Below the pieces are notes generated by a model, which saw nothing but the letters and a program-made list of their open reading frames with translations, did no database searches and was not told the origin of the DNA. Position numbers and translations under genes: made by a program. DNA of 18,299 bases from JAVBNH01 sp031551635 (lineage in GTDB: Bacteria; Bacillota; Clostridia; Oscillospirales; Acutalibacteraceae), in NCBI GenBank assembly GCA_031551635.1, contig JAVBNH010000020.1, forward strand, positions 1 through 18,299, read 5' to 3'. This document shows, in pieces, positions 8,219 through 14,463 of this stretch. Each line of letters begins with the position of its first letter. Within the stretch, counting starts at the first letter, position 1.

Positions 8219-8248
8219 ATTACAGATTGGGAAATTTTTTGTTATAAT
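8219..8248 (+). promoter_or_regulatory. promoter of mscL
   Basis: A perfect TATAAT (8243-8248) is preceded by TG at 8240-8241, an extended -10, with a fair ATTACA -35 (8219-8224) at 18 bp. ACAGATTG occurs at 8181-8188 and again at 8222-8229, about four helical turns apart, which may be chance or a regulator site. Confidence 0.55.
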
Positions 8249-8295
8249 CAATACGTCAAAATGACAAATTATTTAATAAATAAGAGAGGATTGCG

Positions 8296-8892
8296 TTGTT
8301 TGTCTCTAAACAGACAAACAGACGGTTAAAACAGATGAGCGAAAAAAGCAAATTGAAAAAAGGTCTTGAGGACGTAAAAAAAATCACAAAAAAGGGGATT
8401 GTGTCTGAATTCCGCGATTTTATTTCGAAGGGAAACGTAATGAATCTCGCGGTTGGCGTAATTATCGGCGGCGCGTTTCAATCAATTGTTAATTCCGCGG
8501 TTAACGATTTAATTATGCCCTTCATAAGCCTTTTTATCAAGGGACTTGATTTCAGCTCCTGGTTCATCGCTCTTGACGGCAACTCTTATCTTAACCTTGA
8601 AAGTGCGAAAAATGCCGGAGTCGCCGTGATAAATTTTGGAAAATTTATTTCCGCGACCTTAAATTTTTTCATTATGGCGCTTGTTATTTTTCTTTTGGTT
8701 AAAATACTCAATAAGCTTACGAATCCTATAACTAAGAAAAACAAAAAAGGCACAGAGGTACCGGTTGCTCCGGTTTGCCCCTATTGCCTTATGGAGGTGA
8801 AGGCGGACGCAAGCCGCTGCCCTCACTGTACGTCCGCGCTGAATGATTCATCTATACCCTGCACGGTTATTTCTGAGGATTTGAACGATTAA
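8296..8892 (+). CDS. mscL: large-conductance mechanosensitive channel MscL with zinc-ribbon tail
   Basis: 198 residues from TTG 8296, which has GAGAGGA (8284-8290) 5 nt upstream. The alternative ATG 8335 (185 residues) has no visible ribosome site. The MscL core starts at about residue 36: EFRDFISKGNVMNLAVGVIIGGAF covers the N-terminal helix and pore-lining TM1, and TM2 is at about 118-138 (FFIMALVIFLLVKILNKL). The channel opens under membrane tension to release solutes in osmotic down-shock. Here the usual cytoplasmic C-terminal helix bundle is replaced by a basic linker and a CPYC-X10-CPHC zinc ribbon (C161, C164, C175, C178). The gene is alone, with its own promoter, and converges on tcdA with a 9-nt gap and no obvious terminator. 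Confidence 0.96.
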   Translation: MFVSKQTNRRLKQMSEKSKLKKGLEDVKKITKKGIVSEFRDFISKGNVMNLAVGVIIGGAFQSIVNSAVNDLIMPFISLFIKGLDFSSWFIALDGNSYLNLESAKNAGVAVINFGKFISATLNFFIMALVIFLLVKILNKLTNPITKKNKKGTEVPVAPVCPYCLMEVKADASRCPHCTSALNDSSIPCTVISEDLND

Positions 8893-8901
8893 ACGCAGGG
8901 A

Positions 8902-9597
8902 CTATTTTACAATTTCCCTGACTGCCTTTGAAGCTAACATAAGTCCGGCGACAGAGGGTACAAAACTGATACTTGCAGGCACATTTTTTGTGCCTGTTTT
9001 GTTAGGCAAGGTTATCGGCTCTTCTTTTGAGAATAATACTGTCAGGGCTTTTACATTTCTTTTGCGTAATTCGGCTCTCATCACGCGACAAAGCGGACAA
9101 ACCGAGGTTTTATATATGTCGGCAAACTCGAAACGCGAGGGGTCGAGCTTGTTGCCTGTTCCCATGCAGGAAATAATAGGGATTTTACGCTTTTCAGCTT
9201 CAAGAGCGAGGTCTATTTTTGCCGTGACAGTATCTATGGCGTCAATAATATAATCGTAATTTTCAGTGAAGAATAATTCGCGGGAGTCAGGTAAATAAAA
9301 TTCCGCTATAGTCCGGACGGTGCACTCAGGATTTATATCCAGAACCCTGTTCCTGGCGGCATCAGTCTTTTTCATTCCGACAGTTGAATTTAAGGCATAA
9401 AGCTGCCGGTTTATGTTCGAAGGCGCGACAGTGTCGTTGTCTATAAGCGTCAGCTTGCCCACACCGCACCTTGCGAGTGCTTCGACAGCATATGAGCCGA
9501 CACCGCCCAGCCCGAAAACCGCGACATGCTTGGATTTCAGTGTTTCAAGCGCAGCCGCGCCAATGAGCATTTCGGTTCTTTCAAACTGTTTTTCCAT
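8902..9597 (-). CDS. tcdA: tRNA threonylcarbamoyladenosine dehydratase (TcdA/CsdL, ThiF/E1-like)
   Basis: 231 residues. An E1-like Rossmann fold is shown by GLGGVGS (29-35), LIDNDTV with D53, NINRQ (61-65) and DAIDTV (119-124). The CMGTGNKLDP (144-153), ADIYKTS and CPLC (167-170) segments are typical of the TcdA/CsdL branch rather than ThiF or MoeB; it lacks a rhodanese domain. TcdA uses ATP to cyclise N6-threonylcarbamoyl-adenosine at position 37 of ANN-reading tRNAs to the hydantoin form. The ribosome site before ATG 9597 is weak (GAAGCAGGT). It is a single gene, convergent with mscL; no csdA/csdE partner is in the window. Confidence 0.93.
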   Translation of the reverse strand: MEKQFERTEMLIGAAALETLKSKHVAVFGLGGVGSYAVEALARCGVGKLTLIDNDTVAPSNINRQLYALNSTVGMKKTDAARNRVLDINPECTVRTIAEFYLPDSRELFFTENYDYIIDAIDTVTAKIDLALEAEKRKIPIISCMGTGNKLDPSRFEFADIYKTSVCPLCRVMRAELRKRNVKALTVLFSKEEPITLPNKTGTKNVPASISFVPSVAGLMLASKAVREIVK

Positions 9598-9757
9598 ACC
9601 TGCTTCACCGACCTTTCACGATGATTATAATATTTTTACGTTAGTTCACAACAGGTTTAGCTTAAAATTTACAAAGTGTTAATTTTTTTTTCCATATAAT
9701 TATGATAGAATAAAGTAGTTTTCGTTTACTATATTCGTTTTCTAACGGAGGTTCGAT

Positions 9758-10621
9758 TTGTTCGGTTATATTAAAGCCTTTACTCCTGAGCTGAAAATGA
9801 AGGATTACGATATTTATAAGGGGCTCTATTGCTCGCTTTGTAAAACTCTCGGAAAGCGTTACGGCTTTCTCTCACGGATGATTCTTAATTATGATTTGTC
9901 ATTTTTTGCTCTGTTGATGAGCGCGAGGAGAGAAGAATGCTGCGGCTTTAAGGAGGGACGGTGTCCTTTTAACCCTTCTAAAAAATGCAAATATACCAGC
10001 AAAATAACCGCTGAGCTTGAAGACGCCGCGGATGCTTGCGTGATTCTTTCATATTATAAGATAAAAGATAATATAAATGACAGCGGGATTTTGAAAAAAA
10101 TAATAACACTTTTTGTTTTACCTTTTTTCTATTTTATGTTCCGCCGTGCGAAAAAAAAGAACCCTGAATATTGCCGCATGACACTGGAATACACTCAGGC
10201 TCAAGCGCAGCTGGAAAAGGCGCGGGAAGCTTCAATTGACAAAGCTAGCGAACCCTCCGCGAGACTTTTGGCAGGATTTTTTTCGCATAAGGAAACCGAT
10301 GCCGAACAAAAAAGGGTGCTTGAGCGATTCGGTTATTGCCTTGGCAGATGGATTTATCTTATTGATGCCTGCGATGACTATGAGGACGACAAAAAAAAAG
10401 GCTGCTACAACCCGTATATATTTTATTTTAAGAATAATGAAACCTATGACAAGGTTAAAGAAAAAATGTCCGGCGACTTGAATCTGTCTGCGGCAGGAGC
10501 AGCGGGCGCTTATGAGTTGATGGAAATCAAGAGATTTGATGATATTATTGCCAATATTATATATGACGGCATTTTTAATGAATCCGAGAGGGTTTTGAAG
10601 AAGGAGAATCATAATGGTTGA
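9758..10621 (+). CDS. DUF5685 family protein, first gene of a three-gene operon
   Basis: 287 residues. TTG 9758 is the start: GGAGG (9747-9751) lies 6 nt upstream, and homologues, as I recall them, start MFGYI. It matches DUF5685, a family common in Clostridia with no known function. Cysteines cluster as CSLC (C25, C28), CC (61-62), C69 and C77, a possible metal site. A hydrophobic segment at about 113-129 could touch or span the membrane. Later there is an acid-rich DACDDYEDD (203-211) followed by KKGCYNPY, which recalls the aspartate-rich metal/diphosphate site of isoprenoid-synthase folds; this resemblance is inference. The gene overlaps the next start by 8 nt, so translation is probably coupled. 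Confidence 0.85.
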   Translation: MFGYIKAFTPELKMKDYDIYKGLYCSLCKTLGKRYGFLSRMILNYDLSFFALLMSARREECCGFKEGRCPFNPSKKCKYTSKITAELEDAADACVILSYYKIKDNINDSGILKKIITLFVLPFFYFMFRRAKKKNPEYCRMTLEYTQAQAQLEKAREASIDKASEPSARLLAGFFSHKETDAEQKRVLERFGYCLGRWIYLIDACDDYEDDKKKGCYNPYIFYFKNNETYDKVKEKMSGDLNLSAAGAAGAYELMEIKRFDDIIANIIYDGIFNESERVLKKENHNG

Positions 10622-11240
10622 TCCCTATATAGTTCTGGGCGTGCCGAGGGACGCGAGTGAGGAAGAGATTAAGGAAGCTTATAAGCAGCTTGCCCGACGT
10701 TATCAGTCTGAAGGCGGCTACGGTCCGCTTTCGGACATATCCATGAAAAAAATGCAGGAACTTGACGAGGCATATGACGCGATAATGCTGGGGCGAAATC
10801 CGTCTTTTTCTTCAGGCGGCAGATATACCGGCTACGATCAACGTCAGGGAAGTGCGCGTTCGAATTATCCCGATGTGCGTGCGAAAATATCCTCAAACCG
10901 GCTTGACGACGCGGAAACCCTGCTTGAGGGTGTTCAGCCGAGCCTTAGGGATGCCGAATGGCACTATCTCAAGGGCATGATTGCCCAAAACAGAGGCTGG
11001 TTTGACGACGCGGAAAGGAATTTTTCCACCGCCTGTGAGATGGACAGCGGTAATTTCGAGTTCGCGACAGCGTATAACAAGCTGCGCAACGATCGCTCGG
11101 GCGGCTACAGAACCGTTAGAAATAACGGCAGAACCGATGTGGGGAAGCGAGGCTGCTCGGGCTGCGAAATTTGTCAGGGGCTTATCTGCTGCGACTGCTG
11201 CTGTGAATGCCTTGGCGGGGATTGCATCCCTTGTTGTTAA
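10614..11240 (+). CDS. J-like domain protein lacking HPD, with TPR-like region and 12-cysteine tail
   Basis: 208 residues; ATG 10614 overlaps the stop of the DUF5685 gene (ATGGTTGA). Residues 3-60 look like a J domain (DPYIVLGVPRDASEEEIKEA, then YKQLARRY), but the HPD tripeptide that stimulates DnaK ATPase is replaced by Gln-Ser-Glu (31-33), and the ELDEAYDAI helix follows. Residues about 90-158 look like one or two TPR-like helical hairpins. After a Gly/Arg-rich linker, the last 28 residues hold 12 cysteines (181, 184, 187, 192, 193, 195-197, 199, 204, 207, 208). It probably does not work as a classical DnaK co-chaperone; the tail could bind metal, be lipidated, or mediate assembly. Nothing in the sequence decides which. 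Confidence 0.9.
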   Translation: MVDPYIVLGVPRDASEEEIKEAYKQLARRYQSEGGYGPLSDISMKKMQELDEAYDAIMLGRNPSFSSGGRYTGYDQRQGSARSNYPDVRAKISSNRLDDAETLLEGVQPSLRDAEWHYLKGMIAQNRGWFDDAERNFSTACEMDSGNFEFATAYNKLRNDRSGGYRTVRNNGRTDVGKRGCSGCEICQGLICCDCCCECLGGDCIPCC

Positions 11241-11250
11241 GGAGGTAAAT

Positions 11251-11784
11251 ATGCGACAAAGCTCTAAAACAGCATTGGGTGGCATGATTTCATCCTTGTC
11301 ACTTGCGCTAATGCTGCTGACGACTGTCATTCCTTTTCTTGAATATGCTCTGCCTGCTATTGCGGGTCTGCTTCTTGTTATAATGGTCATAGAGATAAGC
11401 AGAAAGTGGGCTTTTGCTTCGTTTTTTACAGTCAGCCTGCTTTCGTTTATTATTCTGCCAAACAAAGAGGTCGCGCTGATGTATGCCGCGTTTTTTGGCT
11501 ATTACCCAATTCTTAAGTCGCTGCTTGAGAGCAAGCTCGGCAAGGTGCTTGAGTATATATTAAAGTTTGTGATATTCAATTTGTCTTTTGCCGGTGCTAT
11601 TTTACTCAGTGTCTATGTATTAAAAATCCCGTTTGACGAAATGGAAAAATTCGGCTGGATAGCTATTCCGATTTTTATGTTTTTCGCGAATATCATGTTT
11701 ATTCTTTATGATTATACCCTGACACAGCTTGTTTTCCTTTATATGGAAAAGCTCAGGAAGGGCTTCAGGAGGATATTCAGATAA
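11251..11784 (+). CDS. polytopic membrane protein, third gene of the DUF5685 operon
   Basis: 177 residues from ATG 11251. The frame is open far upstream into the preceding gene, but AGGAGG (11240-11245) lies 5 nt before ATG 11251 and overlaps the previous stop, so this start is clear. About five or six hydrophobic segments cover residues 13-140, with basic ends (MRQSSK at the start, KLRKGFRRIFR at the end), so both ends are probably cytoplasmic. Motifs such as KTALGG near the start and FFGYYPILK resemble an uncharacterised family seen in Clostridia, with some likeness to small ECF-type substrate-binding membrane subunits. No transport motif identifies a substrate. The operon context suggests it works with the two proteins before it. 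Confidence 0.85.
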   Translation: MRQSSKTALGGMISSLSLALMLLTTVIPFLEYALPAIAGLLLVIMVIEISRKWAFASFFTVSLLSFIILPNKEVALMYAAFFGYYPILKSLLESKLGKVLEYILKFVIFNLSFAGAILLSVYVLKIPFDEMEKFGWIAIPIFMFFANIMFILYDYTLTQLVFLYMEKLRKGFRRIFR

Positions 11785-11807
11785 TATTGATAAACAAATA
11801 CTTCAAA

Positions 11808-11840
11808 AGCCGTTACGCAATAAAGCATAACGGCTCTTTT
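11808..11840. terminator. terminator of the DUF5685 operon, probably bidirectional
   Basis: AGCCGTTA (11808-11815) and TAACGGCT (11828-11835) form an 8-bp stem, extended by GC/GC after one mismatch, with an AATAAA loop and TTTT at 11837-11840. On the other strand TTTTG follows, so it may also end the leftward lipoprotein transcript (stop at 11858). Confidence 0.8.
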
Positions 11841-11857
11841 GTATTCCTTTTTTAATA

Positions 11858-12766
11858 TTACCACACGAAATTCAAATAATCATTAACCGAAGCAGCGTCG
11901 CCGCTGAGAGAAATATCTTTAATTCCCATGACTTCAACGCCTGTTATATTTAATGTGCTTTTTATATATTGATAATAGTGAATTACCTGACCCTGCGGGT
12001 TCAGCGTGAGCTTTGCGCTGCAGTTGTTAAATCGCATTGTGACTTTGTTCAGGTCTATTTTGGCTTTGACCTTTTCCGCGTATTCGTCCTTAGCGTCCTG
12101 GCGGGTTTTACATTTGAAAATTCTGCCGTAGGCATCATCGCCGTTTTCGGGATTTGTCGTTTCCGGCATTGTCACTGTCAGTACATAGTTTTCGCCCTCT
12201 TTAGTCACGGTGATGTCCTGAATATCGCTCATTGTAACCCTTGAGGCGAAAGTCTTGTCTTCAACGGGAAAAACAGCATCGCAATTCTCACCCTTGCTTA
12301 CATTTGTCGTTATGAGTTTTTCAGGGAAGAGTACGGGTTTAAGCAGGTTAACGATTGTATTTGCGACTGAGGTCTCAAAGGTTTCAAGCTTGATGACATG
12401 CTCTTTTGTGAAAGCCGGTTTTTCTGTTTTTACCTTGTTGAGAGCAGTGTTAAACAGCTCTAGAGCCTGTTCCTTTGTGTAGTTATCCGGCAACAGGCTC
12501 TGAGAAATATTTCCGTTGACAGGCGCGGTAGATTGGGTTTCGGCTGGACCGGCGGTTGTCCCTGCCACTGTTGTCGCCGCAGTGGTTGACTGCAATGTTT
12601 CGGTTTGTACAGTTGTTGCTGAAACAGTTGTTAAGGCTGAGGTTGTTGCGGCAGAAGCAGTTGTAGTTGTTGTCTCCGGCTCAGGGTCCTGTTTGCAGGA
12701 TGAGAGCGCGAAAACCATCGAAAAAACCAAAATTGACGCAATGATAGCCTTGAAATTCTTTTTCAT
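11858..12766 (-). CDS. lipoprotein with threonine-rich linker, function unknown
   Basis: 302 residues; ATG 12766 follows TAAGGAG (complement of 12774-12780) by 7 nt. The signal peptide has a KK start and a hydrophobic core ending in the lipobox LSSC, so C24 should be lipidated and the protein anchored outside the membrane. Residues about 29-86 are a low-complexity Thr/Ala/Ser linker, typical of Clostridia lipoproteins. The C-terminal 215 residues form one unrecognised alpha/beta domain: a helical start (TKEQALELFNTALNKVKTEK), then beta strands such as YVLTVTMPET and AKLTLNPQGQVIHYY. The pattern recalls small lipoprotein domains that bind ligands or stabilise the surface, but I cannot name the family. 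The gene is preceded by a leftward metallophosphatase gene with a terminator between them, so it is probably its own unit. Confidence 0.85.
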   Translation of the reverse strand: MKKNFKAIIASILVFSMVFALSSCKQDPEPETTTTTASAATTSALTTVSATTVQTETLQSTTAATTVAGTTAGPAETQSTAPVNGNISQSLLPDNYTKEQALELFNTALNKVKTEKPAFTKEHVIKLETFETSVANTIVNLLKPVLFPEKLITTNVSKGENCDAVFPVEDKTFASRVTMSDIQDITVTKEGENYVLTVTMPETTNPENGDDAYGRIFKCKTRQDAKDEYAEKVKAKIDLNKVTMRFNNCSAKLTLNPQGQVIHYYQYIKSTLNITGVEVMGIKDISLSGDAASVNDYLNFVW

Positions 12767-12843
12767 TTTATTTCTCCTTAATTTTATATTTAAACTTTCC
12801 CCAAAATTTAAATAATATGCAAAATTCTAAAAAGCAAAGTAAG

Positions 12844-12877
12844 ATACCGGACAGGAGAAGTTCTCCCTGTCCGGTAT
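12844..12877. terminator. strong hairpin after the metallophosphatase gene
   Basis: ATACCGGACAGG (12844-12855) pairs perfectly with CCTGTCCGGTAT (12866-12877), and AGAA/TTCT extend the stem. It lies 7 nt after the leftward stop at 12885. Its U-tract is better on the plus strand (TTTTTT from 12881) than on the minus strand (CTTACTTTGCTTTTT), so it probably acts in both directions. Confidence 0.7.
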
Positions 12878-12884
12878 TGGTTTT

Positions 12885-14321
12885 TTATTTTATAAAAGTT
12901 TTCTGAATGTCAATAACATCGGCAAGCTTATCAAAGATTGAATAGATTGTGCTTAAAATCATAACGAAGATATATGCCCCGACGTTCTTTTCACTGGTTT
13001 TCGGGATATTGTCCTCGGATTTTTCAATAGTGATTTCATCAAGCACCGCGCCGTCATTTTCACGGCAGAGCTTCATATTGAAGGTGTTGCCCTCAAAGGT
13101 CAGAACATTGTAGGTCATTGTCGGCTCGTTATAGGCAAAAACTACCTCAGGATTTGTGACCTCGCCCCTGGGGGTATCAGCCATGTGGTTAATCGAGGTT
13201 GTGCCGATGTAGGTAAGTCCTATCGGGTCAAGAAGCTTTGACATTCCTGTGGTGTCGAAAACAACCTTGCCGTTGTCCATTTGATGTGTTCTGCCGTAAC
13301 GGTGATTGTGACCGGAGAATACGACATCAGCATCAATAAAGCTCATAATCGGGTCAAAAATCCACTGGAGAATTTTATCCTCAGCGGTTTTATCGTAAGA
13401 GCTACCGTGCAAATCATGATGATACATGACAATACGCCATTTTGCATCCGGATTCGCGTCGCAGGCAATCTTTGCGAAATTATAGTGGTCAATACCGCTG
13501 CCGTGGGTTGTATCCATGACAAGGAAGAGGACATCGCCGTAACGGAACCAATATTCATCACCCTGAATGCTGCCCGCGAGTGAGGTGAAATTGTTTGGGT
13601 TGTTCATGTAATATTCGTAGTTGTATGCTTTTTTATCATGGTTGCCAATGCAGGTTGCCATAGGAATACTCTGCAGCGCGGGGGGTGAATAGAGCCCGAG
13701 ATATTCTCTTGCGGCTCCGACGTTAGCGTTGTCACCCGCAGCCATAATGAAAGCGGTTTCAGGATTTCTTGAGAGAGCGTTTTCAAGGAAGCTGTTCCAG
13801 ATTTTTCCGCTTGTTTTTTCAGTGAGCGCGCCGTCCTCGGTGCTCTCAATGTGAATATCACTGCAAAGAATGACCGAAAAATCGTCAAAAGCCTTTGTCT
13901 CGAAGCTCAGTATTTCGCTCTCGTCAAGGGTTGTTGAGTATTTATAGTAGTAAACAGTGTTTGCCTCAAGGCCTGTGACCTTGACATAGTTTGTCTGCAT
14001 TAAGGTACCCTTGTTGAGAGCCTGCCTGCCGGTGAAAACCGCCGCGTCGCTCAAGTCTGCGGATTTGCTTAGGGTGACAGACGGATTGACTGCGTTTTTA
14101 GCGCTTTGCCATGCAAAATTGCGCTCAGTTTCATTAGAGCCGGGGGTGAGAGCAATCGAAGAATTTGTTGCGTCGATTTTGTCCCAGATTGCGTCCCATT
14201 CACTATCAGAAACGGGTAGAGAGAATGAAAACGGTGCTGCCAATGCCTGAATTGCTCCGCCGCTTAAGAGCATGAGCATAACAAGCGCAAGGGAAATGAG
14301 TTTGAATGCTGTCTTTTTCAT
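12885..14321 (-). CDS. secreted calcineurin-like metallophosphatase with PAP-like N-terminal domain and C-terminal anchor
   Basis: 478 residues; ATG 14321 has AGGAAA (complement of 14327-14332) 5 nt upstream. A signal peptide occupies residues 1-29 (hydrophobic core, then ALAAP). Residues about 50-142 form a beta domain like the N-terminal fibronectin-like domain of purple acid phosphatases (ends KVTGLEANTVYYYKY). The catalytic domain has all five metallophosphoesterase blocks: SDIH (D155, H157), GDN (D197, N198), GNHD (N227, H228), YHHD (H301) and GHNH (H338, H340), the two-metal site of this superfamily. It should hydrolyse phosphate esters outside the cell; the substrate is unknown. A hydrophobic segment near 447-462 followed by a charged tail could anchor it in the membrane. 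No LPxTG motif is present. Confidence 0.92.
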   Translation of the reverse strand: MKKTAFKLISLALVMLMLLSGGAIQALAAPFSFSLPVSDSEWDAIWDKIDATNSSIALTPGSNETERNFAWQSAKNAVNPSVTLSKSADLSDAAVFTGRQALNKGTLMQTNYVKVTGLEANTVYYYKYSTTLDESEILSFETKAFDDFSVILCSDIHIESTEDGALTEKTSGKIWNSFLENALSRNPETAFIMAAGDNANVGAAREYLGLYSPPALQSIPMATCIGNHDKKAYNYEYYMNNPNNFTSLAGSIQGDEYWFRYGDVLFLVMDTTHGSGIDHYNFAKIACDANPDAKWRIVMYHHDLHGSSYDKTAEDKILQWIFDPIMSFIDADVVFSGHNHRYGRTHQMDNGKVVFDTTGMSKLLDPIGLTYIGTTSINHMADTPRGEVTNPEVVFAYNEPTMTYNVLTFEGNTFNMKLCRENDGAVLDEITIEKSEDNIPKTSEKNVGAYIFVMILSTIYSIFDKLADVIDIQKTFIK

Positions 14322-14360
14322 AAGAATTTCCTAACCTTTCTATATTTTTATTATAAAGCA

Positions 14361-14389
14361 ACTATATCATATAAAAAAATAATTAGCAA
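14361..14389 (-). promoter_or_regulatory. promoter of the metallophosphatase gene
   Basis: On the minus strand, TTGCTA (complement of 14384-14389), a 17-bp spacer, and TATAGT (complement of 14361-14366). The TTGC--17--TATAGT layout is like that of the ROK gene promoter at 15884-15912. A second TATAAT (complement of 14350-14355) lies closer to the gene but has no good -35. Confidence 0.45.
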
Positions 14390-14424
14390 GTAAAAATATT
14401 TTAGTGACGTTAACTCAACAGCAT

Positions 14425-14463
14425 CTAGCATCTAGCGTCTAGAATCTAGCATCTAGAATCTAG
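14425..14463. repeat. 7-bp-period CTAG array at a gene 3' end
   Basis: CTAG occurs at 14425, 14432, 14439, 14446, 14453 and 14460, six copies exactly 7 bp apart, separated by CAT, CGT or AAT. The leftward ROK gene stops with the TAG of the copy at 14453, and its last two codons (Arg-Phe) are repeat sequence. CTAG is palindromic, so the array carries TAG stops in all three frames on both strands. Confidence 0.85.

Noticed and set aside
10981..11250. N-terminal extension of the membrane protein back to 10981
   Set aside because: This part overlaps the J-like gene in another frame, and a strong ribosome site points to ATG 11251.
12516..12815. Valine/alanine-rich open frame antisense to the lipoprotein
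   Set aside because: It is the complement of the threonine-rich linker codons, a low-complexity shadow.
14425..14463. CRISPR array
   Set aside because: Units are 7 bp with no spacers and no cas genes are present; it is a simple short tandem repeat.
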